Assembly: GCF_042646065.1 (NCBI RefSeq) | Contig: NZ_JBHRTA010000038.1 | Span: 992,001 to 1,056,000 of the forward strand | Direction: 5' to 3' | DNA length: 64,000 nt | Origin: Parapedobacter deserti | GTDB taxonomy: Bacteria > Bacteroidota > Bacteroidia > Sphingobacteriales > Sphingobacteriaceae | In this document: positions 53,071-61,460 of the stretch, one piece after another | How positions within the stretch are numbered: position 1 is the stretch's first letter | How the letters are laid out: each line of letters begins with the position of its first letter | Notes under the pieces: model-generated | What the model was told of the DNA's origin: nothing | Seen by the model: only the letters and a program-made list of their open reading frames with translations | Databases searched by the model: none | Position numbers and translations under genes: made by a program

Positions 53071-53372
53071 CCGGTTGAATTTTGTCGGTCCTTTACTTAA
53101 GTCCTTTATTTAACAACAAAGATAGCGCACGGTACTGACAACCCTATGTCAGGGATAGACATACTTAATTGGCTCCGCTGGATCTACCGGAGAAGGTGAC
53201 TGAGTCACTTTTTTGACGATTTGGTGTGAGTAATCCGTTAGCTGCTGATCGTCTGCTATACGAATGTCGTGGCGTGGCGAGCCACTTGGTGCAGCATTCG
53301 GCGGGTCCATGAACGCGGCAATCGATTATGATCGTGGGTATCCACGGTCTGTTCTCACCGTGTGGGTTGCCA
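53071..53372. other. Intergenic region with a lone terminator-like hairpin
   Basis: No gene is seen. GTGAC-TGA-GTCAC at 53198-53210, followed by TTTTTT (53211-53216), looks like a plus-strand terminator, but no plus-strand gene precedes it. Confidence 0.5.
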
Positions 53373-53879
53373 CTACAAGTTCAAATCTCCTTGCCTGCCG
53401 ATATCCATCTGCTTGCCAGACGCGCCGCTGGCCGCCACTTTCAGAAGGGTAACCAATTTATTGGATTTGGTGTCCCAGTAATGGGCGTCTTCGGGAATTA
53501 CTTTCAAAACGCGGATATGCGGATCTTCCCGCCCCTTTTCGAACCAAGCCGCTACCATGTTGCTCCAATACTTGTCGATCCGGCCTTGGTCTTGCGATAT
53601 TTCTGCCGTGCCGTTGATGCTGAGGAATTTGTAATTCCGGACATCGGAGTATAACAAGCTCGCCTTGTTGTTATGTTGGAGGTGTTTATGGGTTTCGCTT
53701 TCCGACGAAAACAGAAACCAGATATGGCCATTTTCGTCAACCTCCTGACGGCTCATTGGCACAGCGTGCGGATAGTCGGTGCCCGGCATGAAGGTGCACA
53801 GCACGCCGATGTCTATCCCGTCAACCAGATCCTTTAGTTTGTCAATGGCCTCCTGACCGTTCAAATTTTCTGTGCTCAT
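53373..53879 (-). CDS. Pyridoxamine 5'-phosphate oxidase-like protein (general stress protein 26 type)
   Basis: A 168-residue split-barrel flavin-binding-like protein: DIGVLCTFMPGTDYPHAVPM, IWFLFSSESETHKHLQHNNK, NYKFLSINGTAEISQDQGRI and the closing AHYWDTKSNKLVTLLKVA follow the general stress protein 26 pattern. It may bind FMN or F420 but no reaction is established. Confidence 0.9.
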   Translation of the reverse strand: MSTENLNGQEAIDKLKDLVDGIDIGVLCTFMPGTDYPHAVPMSRQEVDENGHIWFLFSSESETHKHLQHNNKASLLYSDVRNYKFLSINGTAEISQDQGRIDKYWSNMVAAWFEKGREDPHIRVLKVIPEDAHYWDTKSNKLVTLLKVAASGASGKQMDIGRQGDLNL

Positions 53880-53959
53880 GACGTTTCGTTTCGTTCAACT
53901 GTGTTCACTTTATCAACGAAAAGCGGCGTGTTTTGTTTGATGAGCCGCTCTCGCTTAGC

Positions 53960-54481
53960 CTATAGTGTGAGCTCCAGCGACTCTGCCGGGAGGCCGTCAT
54001 AGTCGAAAAGCTTTGTGGAAATGAAGCCTTGGTTGATCAAAATCTTCCGTGATGCCAGGTTGGCGGGGTCAATGATGGCGGTCAGCTTTTTAAGCTGCGG
54101 TTCGGAGCGAGCTACTTCGATAAGCTGCCTGGCTGCTTCCGTGCCCAGCCCTTTGCCCCAGTATTGCGGCAATAAAATGTATCCCAACTCTGCTGATGCA
54201 GCAGCCTGTTTGGTGATCTCCAGCTTGCCGAGGCCGAGAAACGTGCCGGACGAGCGTTCCAGAAGTTTAAATTGGCCGAAGCGTTCATGCAGTGTGTTGT
54301 TGATGAGCAGTTTTCCGAAATCCGCTCTGGCCTCCTCGTAGGGAATGGCACGCTCAGTAATCTGTGCCATGATCTGTTCGTTGCCAACCAGCGTGTAATA
54401 ATAAGCAAAATCCTGCGCAGTGAATTTTTCAAGCATTACCTTCCCGCACTGGTGAGGGTGTGCGGATTGGAGTGTTTGCAT
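53960..54481 (-). CDS. GNAT acetyltransferase, RimJ/RimL type
   Basis: A 173-residue N-acetyltransferase: LEKFTAQDFAYYYTLVGNEQ at the start, ELGYILLPQYWGKGLGTEAA as the acetyl-CoA loop, and DPANLASRKILINQGFISTK as the last helix-strand, all typical of the group that modifies protein N-termini or small amines. The frame is open much further upstream, but the ATG at 54481 gives the normal family start. Confidence 0.88.
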   Translation of the reverse strand: MQTLQSAHPHQCGKVMLEKFTAQDFAYYYTLVGNEQIMAQITERAIPYEEARADFGKLLINNTLHERFGQFKLLERSSGTFLGLGKLEITKQAAASAELGYILLPQYWGKGLGTEAARQLIEVARSEPQLKKLTAIIDPANLASRKILINQGFISTKLFDYDGLPAESLELTL

Positions 54482-54599
54482 GGTGCTAAGATAGGGAAAA
54501 AGAAAAAAATGGTAGCTCCCGGTTTGCTGTAGATATAATGTTACTGATGATATGAAGTTGGCTTGCGGAAATGAATATAGTTCTACTAACTTTGGACGC

Positions 54600-55439
54600 A
54601 TGAAGAAACATGTTCCCGCAATTCTCATTGGCTTTTTACTGCTAACTCAATTGGCTTGTGGACAATCGCCGGATTCACTAGCCGTGGTGACTAACCAATG
54701 GAACACCAAAACCGTCGGAAAGGGTATCATTTGGAAACACGGACATTTCGAACGGCTGTTTGGGAGCCAACAGGACGTAAACCTGGTGGAAATAGATTTG
54801 AAGAAACACCGCAGGAAAATCCGCATAGCAGCGGATGCTGTCCGGTTGGACAGTACCTCGCAGATTGCAGCCACGCATGATGCCGTGGCAGCCATCAATG
54901 GGGGATTTTTTGATATGAAAAACGGCGGATCGGTCGACTACGTGAAGGTAGCCAATCGGGTCATCAACCGTACGAAAACGCAAACTGACCGCGCAAATGC
55001 AGTATTGCTGATCTCCAGGAAGAAAACCGAAATCCAGCCGGCCGCTTCCCCGGATTACGAGCGCAGCGAGGTGCCGAACGTGCTGTTATCGGGCCCGCTG
55101 TTGATCCACGACGGGTCTGCGATCATCCTTGCTTCCAACCCTTTCAATGACAACCGCCACCCACGCAGCGCCATAGCCGTTACTGCCGACCGTAAGCTGA
55201 TCTTTGTCGTCGTAGACGGCCGTAACAAGCAGGCTGCAGGCATGAGCCTCGCCGAGTTGACAAAATTACTGGGCTGGCTGGGCGCTGGTGATGCGATGAA
55301 TCTTGACGGTGGTGGAAGCAGCACCTTGTTTGTCAAAGGGGCAACGGAAACGGGCGTGGTGAACCACCCATCGGACAACAAGATATTTGATCACAGTGGG
55401 CAACGCCCAGTGGCCAATATCATCTACGTTGTCAACTGA
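54600..55439 (+). CDS. Phosphodiester glycosidase (NAGPA domain) lipoprotein or secreted protein
   Basis: A 279-residue exported protein. The signal MKKHVPAILIGFLLLTQLAC suggests a lipoprotein (Cys20). The NAGPA/DUF2233 domain follows: AAINGGFFDMKNGG, SGPLLIHDG, HPRSAIAVTADRKLIFVVVD and NLDGGGSSTLFVKG. The family removes sugars from phosphodiesters, including wall-linked N-acetylglucosamine. The ATG at 54600 is close behind a TAACTTTG -7 box (54587-54594), implying a very short or absent leader. Confidence 0.9.
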   Translation: MKKHVPAILIGFLLLTQLACGQSPDSLAVVTNQWNTKTVGKGIIWKHGHFERLFGSQQDVNLVEIDLKKHRRKIRIAADAVRLDSTSQIAATHDAVAAINGGFFDMKNGGSVDYVKVANRVINRTKTQTDRANAVLLISRKKTEIQPAASPDYERSEVPNVLLSGPLLIHDGSAIILASNPFNDNRHPRSAIAVTADRKLIFVVVDGRNKQAAGMSLAELTKLLGWLGAGDAMNLDGGGSSTLFVKGATETGVVNHPSDNKIFDHSGQRPVANIIYVVN

Positions 55440-55477
55440 AAGGAACGGTCGGCTACCTGCGGGCGCGGGGCTCCGCT

Positions 55478-56389
55478 TCAGTCTACCACACGGACTTTAT
55501 AGGTCCGGATGTCGGGTATTACGATCCGGAAATCTGGAGCGATGCCGTATATGTGGCGCGTCCACCAGCTTTCTTCCGCAATGGTATAAACCAACGCGCC
55601 TGTACGGGCATCATAGTTGGCCGATTTGACATTGTGGTGGTCTTTGAGCGGCTCGAAGGGGGTGAATTCACCCGTTTGGATATCCGCGAGCCAGACGTGG
55701 TGGTGGGTACTGACGAGGAGATGACCGGATTTGGTAGCAGACAGCTCATGGCCGCCTTCATCAGGCAGTGGAAACGTGCGCACCCGTTGTAGGTACGGCC
55801 GGTCGGTGTCCCAATCACGCTGGCGGTACACCAGGACGCTATCAAAGCCCAGTGCCACCAATTCCTGCCGGTCGGCGAGCCACACCGCGCCATGACCGGA
55901 ATACAGGGTGTCTTTGTAGAGCACTTGCTCCGGCCACCGCTCGTCATACAGCTCCAAGCTGTTGCCCGCTGGATGCGTAGAGTTGGCAACTGCGATTCGT
56001 CCGCCTGGCAACAGGTCCGCTGAATGCGCCATGGGCGTTTTCGCGTAAAACAGGACGCGCTTGCTGGCGATGTCCAGCAGGAGGGTGGCGCCGGAGGAAG
56101 AGGTGATGAGCAACTGCGTGTTGCCGCGCACCGGCTTGCACTCATCAAGCGAGCGGAGCATGCCGAAATATTCCTCAGGGAGTTGCCCCTTTGCTTCACT
56201 GGCCTGCCATGACCAGCGTATCTTGCTTTCACCAGCGCGCGCGGCACGACCGTCATAAACGCGGATTTTGTCATCCCCGCAGATAACCAGGTCTCCGGCG
56301 TTTAGGGTGAAGCGGGGGCCATTGCCTGAGGTGAACAACGGGCCTTGCATAAGCAGGCAACCTAAAATAAATATGATTATCCGTTTCAT
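55478..56389 (-). CDS. DUF6528 family secreted beta-propeller-like protein
   Basis: A 303-residue exported protein with a signal peptide (residues 1-20), then repeated WD-like blades: GDLVICGDDKIRVYD, LLITSSSGATLLLDIASKRV, GGRIAVANSTHPAGNSLELY, ELVALGFDSVLVYRQRDWD and GHLLVSTHHHVWLADIQTG. This is the DUF6528 family, probably a binding or lyase-like propeller; no active residues are identifiable. It converges with the NAGPA gene and is divergent from a DCCHI lipoprotein. Confidence 0.82.
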   Translation of the reverse strand: MKRIIIFILGCLLMQGPLFTSGNGPRFTLNAGDLVICGDDKIRVYDGRAARAGESKIRWSWQASEAKGQLPEEYFGMLRSLDECKPVRGNTQLLITSSSGATLLLDIASKRVLFYAKTPMAHSADLLPGGRIAVANSTHPAGNSLELYDERWPEQVLYKDTLYSGHGAVWLADRQELVALGFDSVLVYRQRDWDTDRPYLQRVRTFPLPDEGGHELSATKSGHLLVSTHHHVWLADIQTGEFTPFEPLKDHHNVKSANYDARTGALVYTIAEESWWTRHIYGIAPDFRIVIPDIRTYKVRVVD

Positions 56390-56495
56390 TTGCTGTTGAT
56401 TGAGAGCACCCCATCTGCTGCCCTTGCCGATTTTTGAAAGCAGTTGTTGGCGGTACTATCGGTATGTTGTCTCATGGATCGATGTCGGGTCGCCA

Positions 56496-56523
56496 CAAAG
56501 GTAAAGGATTATTGTTACCCAAA
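56496..56523 (-). promoter_or_regulatory. Bacteroidota promoter of the DUF6528 gene
   Basis: On the minus strand TTTG (56520-56523), a 16-base gap and TACCTTTG (56496-56503). The leader to the ATG at 56389 would be about 100 bases. Confidence 0.5.
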
Positions 56524-56552
56524 TATTAAAAATTGCAGCTGCCGGACCGCCT

Positions 56553-56580
56553 GTAGCGGTAAGCACGTGCATCTCGTCTT
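56553..56580 (+). promoter_or_regulatory. ECF-sigma-like promoter, copy 3
   Basis: GTAGCG (56553-56558), 16 bases, CGTCTT (56575-56580), then 18 bases to the ATG at 56599. The spacing between boxes is identical to copies 1 and 2. Confidence 0.65.
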
Positions 56581-56598
56581 ACCAAAAAATAATCTATG

Positions 56599-57048
56599 AT
56601 GAAAAAACTATCCGTTTTTTATTTGCTGATGACCACCATGGCGATGTCTTGCGCAGAACGAACCGCCAACGACACTGACGGCACGGACGACACGTCTTGT
56701 GAGGACGTAATGTGTACCTTTCAATTTGAGACCATCACGGTTAAGGTGGTCGATGGCGATGGGGCTCCGGTGACGCTGGACAGCATAAAAGTGACCCGTG
56801 TTTCCGACAAACAGGACCTGACGGCCGGAAGCACGGGCATTGAGGGGACTTTCATGCACGAGCCGGGCGTGTATATGCTTGCCGACGACGGTTATGATGC
56901 AGACGCCATCCCCCGGTTTGAAGAAACCGAATTGCACTTTGAAGGGTTTATTGGCGATAGCCGGGTGGTCAGCGGAGACTACATGGTTACGTATGACTGC
57001 TGCCATATTTCGTTGGTCTCCGGCGAACGGGAACTGATAGTAAGGTAG
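56599..57048 (+). CDS. Small lipoprotein, paralog 3 of a DCCHI family
   Basis: A 149-residue lipoprotein; lipobox AMSC gives Cys18. It has Cys34-x4-Cys39, the core APVTLDSIKVTRVSDKQDLT and the C-terminal YDCCHISLVSGERELIV (Cys134, Cys135), with a longer acidic linker after the lipid anchor than its paralogs. Two ATG codons are adjacent (56596, 56599); the second gives nearly the same distance to the promoter element as in the other two genes. Family not recognised. Confidence 0.85.
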   Translation: MKKLSVFYLLMTTMAMSCAERTANDTDGTDDTSCEDVMCTFQFETITVKVVDGDGAPVTLDSIKVTRVSDKQDLTAGSTGIEGTFMHEPGVYMLADDGYDADAIPRFEETELHFEGFIGDSRVVSGDYMVTYDCCHISLVSGERELIVR

Positions 57049-57070
57049 CGGGTGTCTATTGCCTCCGGCC

Positions 57071-57445
57071 TCATCCCCGGACAATCCATATGCCGGCCCA
57101 AACGAGCGCTACACCAAATATGACGCTCAGCAACGTATAGGCGACAGCCGTGAAGACCTGCTGGTTTTGGATAAGCAGCAGGTTTTCATGGGCGAATGCC
57201 GAGAACGTGGTGTAGCCGCCGCAGAAGCCTGTGATGAACAAGAGCCGCAGGTTGGTGTTGGCGTAGGCTGAGTGGCTGAACAGGCCAGCGAGCAAGCCGA
57301 TAAGAAAGCACCCACCAAGGTTGACCAACAGCGTTGGAAGGGGAAAAGTGGTGTGTACATATCGTGCGGTGAGTATGGACACCAAGTACCGGAGCATGCT
57401 GCCCACACTGCCGCCGATGCCTACCAAAATCAGTTGTTTGAGCAT
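57071..57445 (-). CDS. crcB: Fluoride ion channel CrcB/Fluc
   Basis: A 124-residue four-helix membrane protein that forms dual-topology dimers and lets toxic fluoride out. Conserved motifs GIGGSVGSMLRY, TLLVNLGGCFLIG and GFCGGYTTFSAF (with the pore Phe and Thr residues) are intact. I found no fluoride riboswitch in the 239 bases upstream. It stands alone here, as a single-gene Fluc that can homodimerise. Confidence 0.93.
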   Translation of the reverse strand: MLKQLILVGIGGSVGSMLRYLVSILTARYVHTTFPLPTLLVNLGGCFLIGLLAGLFSHSAYANTNLRLLFITGFCGGYTTFSAFAHENLLLIQNQQVFTAVAYTLLSVIFGVALVWAGIWIVRG

Positions 57446-57684
57446 CGCTATTGTCGGTTATACGTGGTCGATCGGCTCGCCCAGGCCTCACCGAGGCGCA
57501 CATCCGGCGGTTGGATATCCAACGATGCAAACGCCTGCGATTCTGCCTGTACGCAACGGGCGCAAATCTTATTTTTGATACCGATTTTCATCTTTTTTAA
57601 AACTTGTAATGTGGTGATGCCGGCCCATGCAACCGCACCACGAACAAATGTACTGAATCCCTCGGACTTAGTCTTCGCGGTCCG

Positions 57685-58467
57685 TCAAAACAACTCCCTG
57701 CTTAGGATATAAATGCCCATAATGAGTACAAACCAGCCGAAGCCGCTTCGCAGGCGGTCGGCAGAAATGCGGCGGCCAAGGGCGCTGCCGATGAACACAC
57801 CGAATATGGTGATGGCCAATATTTTGAGCAGGAACGGCCAGTCAATGCTTACATGTCCGACATCCCCGATGAACCCCATGAGCGAATTGATCGTAATGAT
57901 AAACAGTGAAGTGCCAATGGCCTCTTTAATGGGTATATGGATCAGTAGCACCAACGCGGGAATGATTAGAAAGCCGCCCCCGGCACCCAGCAGTCCGGTG
58001 ACGAGGCCAATGCCGACGCCAAAGGCGAGCAGCGTAGGCATTCCCGATTGTTTACGTGGCGTACCCCCGTCTTGGTGACCGAGAATCATGGATACCGATG
58101 CGGCCAGCATCAAGGCGGCAAAAAACACCATGATCGCAGCGGACTTGGTAACCGTGAACGCCCCGACCTGCCAAAGCACATCAGGAATCGCCGGCAGCAT
58201 ATACTTCCTGACTGCAAAGACCGTCACTACTGAGCTGACGCTAAATGAGAGGCCAGCTTTGACATTGACATACCCTCTGCTGTATTGAAATACTGCGCCG
58301 CTGAGGCTGGTCAGCCCCACGATAAACAGGGAGTAGGACGTAGCCAGCGCAGGCTCAATACGAAATAGGTAGACGAATACCGGAACGGTGAGTATGGAAC
58401 CGCCACCACCGATGAGGCCTAAGGATATACCAATAAAGACGGACAGGATATAACCGATAATTTCCAT
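57685..58467 (-). CDS. TauE/SafE-family membrane permease
   Basis: A 260-residue inner-membrane protein with about eight helices and the two internal repeats of the family: GISLGLIGGGGSILTVPVFV near the N-terminus and GLVTGLLGAGGGFLIIPALV in the middle. The family exports sulfite or other sulfur or organic anions. Nothing nearby defines the substrate. Confidence 0.9.
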   Translation of the reverse strand: MEIIGYILSVFIGISLGLIGGGGSILTVPVFVYLFRIEPALATSYSLFIVGLTSLSGAVFQYSRGYVNVKAGLSFSVSSVVTVFAVRKYMLPAIPDVLWQVGAFTVTKSAAIMVFFAALMLAASVSMILGHQDGGTPRKQSGMPTLLAFGVGIGLVTGLLGAGGGFLIIPALVLLIHIPIKEAIGTSLFIITINSLMGFIGDVGHVSIDWPFLLKILAITIFGVFIGSALGRRISADRLRSGFGWFVLIMGIYILSRELF

Positions 58468-58600
58468 GTGCTGCGGACAAAGTACGTGTTATTTGTCAAA
58501 ACTACAAAGCTGGGCAGGTAAATACGCTTTGCGAAAAACTAAACGGAGGAATGGTTGTTTACCTATCTGTAAGCAAAAGTTAATCAAAAGATTTAGACGT

Positions 58601-58888
58601 ATGGAACCCAAGACCAAAGAAATACTGGACGACGTAAAAGACCGGTTGAGAGAAGCCGCGGAGCATCGCAACATTGCCGACTCTGAGCGGATATTATCGG
58701 TAGCAGCGGGCGCATTTGTGCTATACAACGGAATTACCTGTATGTTTAAGTCTCCAATCTCCGGCCTTGCAAAGGTAGCCGTAGGTGGTGGCCTGATCCT
58801 TCGTGGGGCAACAGGATATTGTCCGCTGACCGAATCGGTATGTGCCAGCCGGGAGGGAGTTATCGTAGACCGCGCTATGGAAGTATAA
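58601..58888 (+). CDS. YgaP-like (DUF2892) small membrane protein
   Basis: A 95-residue protein: a charged N-terminal helix (MEPKTKEILDDVKDRLREAA), then NIADSERILSVAAGAFVLYN and LAKVAVGGGLILRGATGYCP, which is the DUF2892 signature with two membrane helices and a conserved GxCP end. The frame is open upstream to 58466, but the ATG at 58601 matches the family. Function unknown. Confidence 0.8.
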   Translation: MEPKTKEILDDVKDRLREAAEHRNIADSERILSVAAGAFVLYNGITCMFKSPISGLAKVAVGGGLILRGATGYCPLTESVCASREGVIVDRAMEV

Positions 58889-58901
58889 CGGGTGGTTTTG
58901 G

Positions 58902-58927
58902 CCAATCGGCATTTTTGCCGATATTGG
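58902..58927 (+). other. Hairpin directly upstream of the polysaccharide operon
   Basis: CCAATCGGC (58902-58910) and GCCGATATTGG (58917-58927) form a stem with a two-base bulge and a loop of ATTTTT, ending 10 bases before the flippase ATG. It could terminate the preceding transcript or modulate the operon. Confidence 0.5.
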
Positions 58928-58937
58928 TTGGCTGAAT

Positions 58938-60509
58938 ATGCATCCCGATACGACGGAACAAACTCAGGAAACATCAGGGACGGCCAGCGCCAAACGATTG
59001 TTTTCCGGGTCCTTATGGGGCATCCTCGCCAAGGTCGTTGATGCCCTTGCAAAGTTCGTAACCATACCCATGCTGGTGGGCTTTTACGGTAAGGCAGACT
59101 ATGGCCTTATTGCGCTGGCGTTTTCGCTGAATGCCTACCTGCGGCTGATGGATCTCGGTTTCAACGTGGGGGCGGTCCGGTTTTTTTCCATGTGGACCGC
59201 CGAAGGGAAATGGGAAAAAATCGCGGATGTTTCCCGTTCCAGCATTGTTTTCTACGGAACGATCGGGCTGATTAATGCGGCAATCTTTCTGGTCATGTCG
59301 GAAAACGGTGGTTACCTGTTTAACCTTACGGAAGCCCAGTTGCCCCTGTATAGGCAGATCATGTATATCCTGTCGGTTTCAACTGTGCTCAGTTGGCTTT
59401 CTAGTGTAGCCATCCAGTTGCTGAGCGCTAAGGATGAATTGGGCTTTGTAAACCGGGTGACCCTCATCAGTAGCGTGTTGCATCTTGCGGTAGCGTTTTC
59501 GGCCATACACCTGCAATGGACGCTGATCTCTTACTTTATTGGGTATACGCTTACTACGCTGATGCCGGTCGTGTTTTACGTGAAACGCCTTGGGGTCTTT
59601 CCCCTGCCGCGGGCGTCATTGCTGACGCCAAGGTGGCATGGAGCTGCATTTCGAGAAATACTGGCCTACAGCCTGGCGATATTTGCCATGGGGATATTTC
59701 AGTTGACTGCCAATAACTTGCGACCGCTCCTGCTGGGAAGATTTGCTGATGGCATGGAGGTACTTACCGATTACCGCGTGATTCAGACCATCGCCACGCT
59801 GATCATTGCGTTTGGCGGTGTATTCATGCAGGTATTGTTGCCCTCGGCATCTAAGGCGTATGCGGCAGGTGATCAGCAGCGCATAGAACGCATGGTGTTT
59901 GAAGCGACCAAATACATTTCCATCTTTTTAGGCTTTGTGGTGTTTGTACTGATCCTCAACGCAGATCAGATACTGCTGCTCTATATGGGTGAAGGCTATG
60001 GCCATCTTTCCCTGTGGCTGGCGCTGTGGTTACTCACGGTGTTGCTGTCTATGCACAACACGCCGGTAGCCAGTTTGGTGCTTTCGACAGGGAAGACGCG
60101 GTTTCTGGTATATTCTTCGGCCGTGGCCTGTGTCGTCTCGTTGCCGGTCACCGTCATCTTTGCCAGCACACTGCAAGTCGGTGCTGCGGTGGTCGGCTAC
60201 CTCGTGTATATGTTGCTTCAAATCGGCTTCTTTTATGTGTACTATATACCGAAGGTGCTGCACCTGAATGGGGCCCGGCTGTTTATCCGTGCATTTTTTC
60301 CGGCGGCGCTGGGAGGCGCTTCAGCGCTGCTCGTCAGTCGGTACGCTGCGAAGCTGTTGGCCCTGCCGGACGGATATGGCACGGTTATCGCCAGTTCGGC
60401 TATATTTGCCCTGCTATATCTTGGCTACCTGTTGATGTTCGTAGTCAAACCGGCAGATATTCGTTACCTGAAAAAAACGCTAATGAGGAAAGGAAAGGAC
60501 GATGCCTAA
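58938..60509 (+). CDS. Polysaccharide flippase (Wzx/PST family)
   Basis: A 523-residue integral membrane protein with about 14 hydrophobic segments, of the MOP/PST superfamily that flips lipid-linked oligosaccharide across the inner membrane. GSLWGILAKVVDALAKFVTI and GFYGKADYGLIALAFSLNAY are the usual first-helix features. It is the first gene of a tightly packed plus-strand cluster and overlaps the next gene by eight bases. Confidence 0.92.
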   Translation: MHPDTTEQTQETSGTASAKRLFSGSLWGILAKVVDALAKFVTIPMLVGFYGKADYGLIALAFSLNAYLRLMDLGFNVGAVRFFSMWTAEGKWEKIADVSRSSIVFYGTIGLINAAIFLVMSENGGYLFNLTEAQLPLYRQIMYILSVSTVLSWLSSVAIQLLSAKDELGFVNRVTLISSVLHLAVAFSAIHLQWTLISYFIGYTLTTLMPVVFYVKRLGVFPLPRASLLTPRWHGAAFREILAYSLAIFAMGIFQLTANNLRPLLLGRFADGMEVLTDYRVIQTIATLIIAFGGVFMQVLLPSASKAYAAGDQQRIERMVFEATKYISIFLGFVVFVLILNADQILLLYMGEGYGHLSLWLALWLLTVLLSMHNTPVASLVLSTGKTRFLVYSSAVACVVSLPVTVIFASTLQVGAAVVGYLVYMLLQIGFFYVYYIPKVLHLNGARLFIRAFFPAALGGASALLVSRYAAKLLALPDGYGTVIASSAIFALLYLGYLLMFVVKPADIRYLKKTLMRKGKDDA

Positions 60510-61449
60510 ATTTTCAGTCTGCATTCCGGCCTATAAGAGCCGCTTTCTAAAGGAATGCATCCAGAGCATACTCGGGCAAACATATCCGGATTTCGAGCTG
60601 ATTATCCTCAACGACTGCTCTCCCGAACCGGTGAGGCAGGTGGTTAAATTGTTCACCGACGCCCGTATCCGCTACTACGAAAATGACACGAATGTCGGTG
60701 CGGTAAGGCTTACCGAAAATTGGAACAAGTGCCTCGGGTTGGCGATAGGCGAATATACTGTGATGATGGGCGACGATGACCGGATGGGTCCTGACTACCT
60801 CGACGAGTTTTCAGCATTGATCACCGCTTATCCAGGGTTGGATGTATATCACTGCAGAAGCGTGATTATCGATGACGGCGGCAATGCCGTCCAGCTGACG
60901 CCTTCCTGCCCATCATACGAACGGGTGTGCGACCATATCTGGCACCGGCTCCGCCAGCTCCGGTCGCAATACATCTCTGATTTCGTGTACCGTACCGAAG
61001 CACTCCAAGCCCGCGGGGGATTTTACCCCCTGCCATTGGCATGGGGTTCGGACGACATCACGGCCTACCTCGCGTGCGGCGACAAGGGCATTGCTCATAC
61101 CAACAAACCGGTGTTCCATTATCGGAGCAACAGCCTGTCCATCTCGTCGTCAGGCAATGAGTTGGAAAAAATGCGCGGCAACATGGCGTATTCCGGCTGG
61201 TTGCACCGGTTTTTGGAGATACATACCCCCCATGAGTCGGAGCGGGTGGTCTACGAAAACCTGCTTCGGGAACAACAGGCGCTCATGCGCGAGCGGAAGC
61301 TTTTCACCATGGCGCTGTCCATGCGCGAAAGTGCCGGGCGAAAAATGTTGATGTGGTGGCGGCACCGCCGGGAATTCGACCTCCGGTGGAGTGACATCAT
61401 CATCGCGGCGGCCAAAGCCCGCGGGCTGCGGAAAAGGTTGGCAACATAG
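60502..61449 (+). CDS. Glycosyltransferase family 2
   Basis: A 315-residue GT-A fold enzyme that adds a sugar to a growing surface glycan. FSVCIPAYKSRFLKECIQSI is the start of the nucleotide-sugar domain, and GEYTVMMGDDDRMGPDYLDE carries the DxD metal site. A GAGGAAAGGAAAGG ribosome-binding sequence lies just before the ATG within the end of the flippase gene. Confidence 0.92.
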   Translation: MPKFSVCIPAYKSRFLKECIQSILGQTYPDFELIILNDCSPEPVRQVVKLFTDARIRYYENDTNVGAVRLTENWNKCLGLAIGEYTVMMGDDDRMGPDYLDEFSALITAYPGLDVYHCRSVIIDDGGNAVQLTPSCPSYERVCDHIWHRLRQLRSQYISDFVYRTEALQARGGFYPLPLAWGSDDITAYLACGDKGIAHTNKPVFHYRSNSLSISSSGNELEKMRGNMAYSGWLHRFLEIHTPHESERVVYENLLREQQALMRERKLFTMALSMRESAGRKMLMWWRHRREFDLRWSDIIIAAAKARGLRKRLAT

Positions 61450-61460
61450 TTATTCAGGTG

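Noticed and set aside
53198..53216. Terminator of a hidden plus-strand gene
   Set aside because: The hairpin with T6 is real, but no plus-strand reading frame or RNA candidate precedes it.
57446..57684. Fluoride (crcB) riboswitch upstream of the fluoride channel
   Set aside because: The conserved GGCGATGG/TTCGCC start and the pseudoknot partner are not found on the minus strand.
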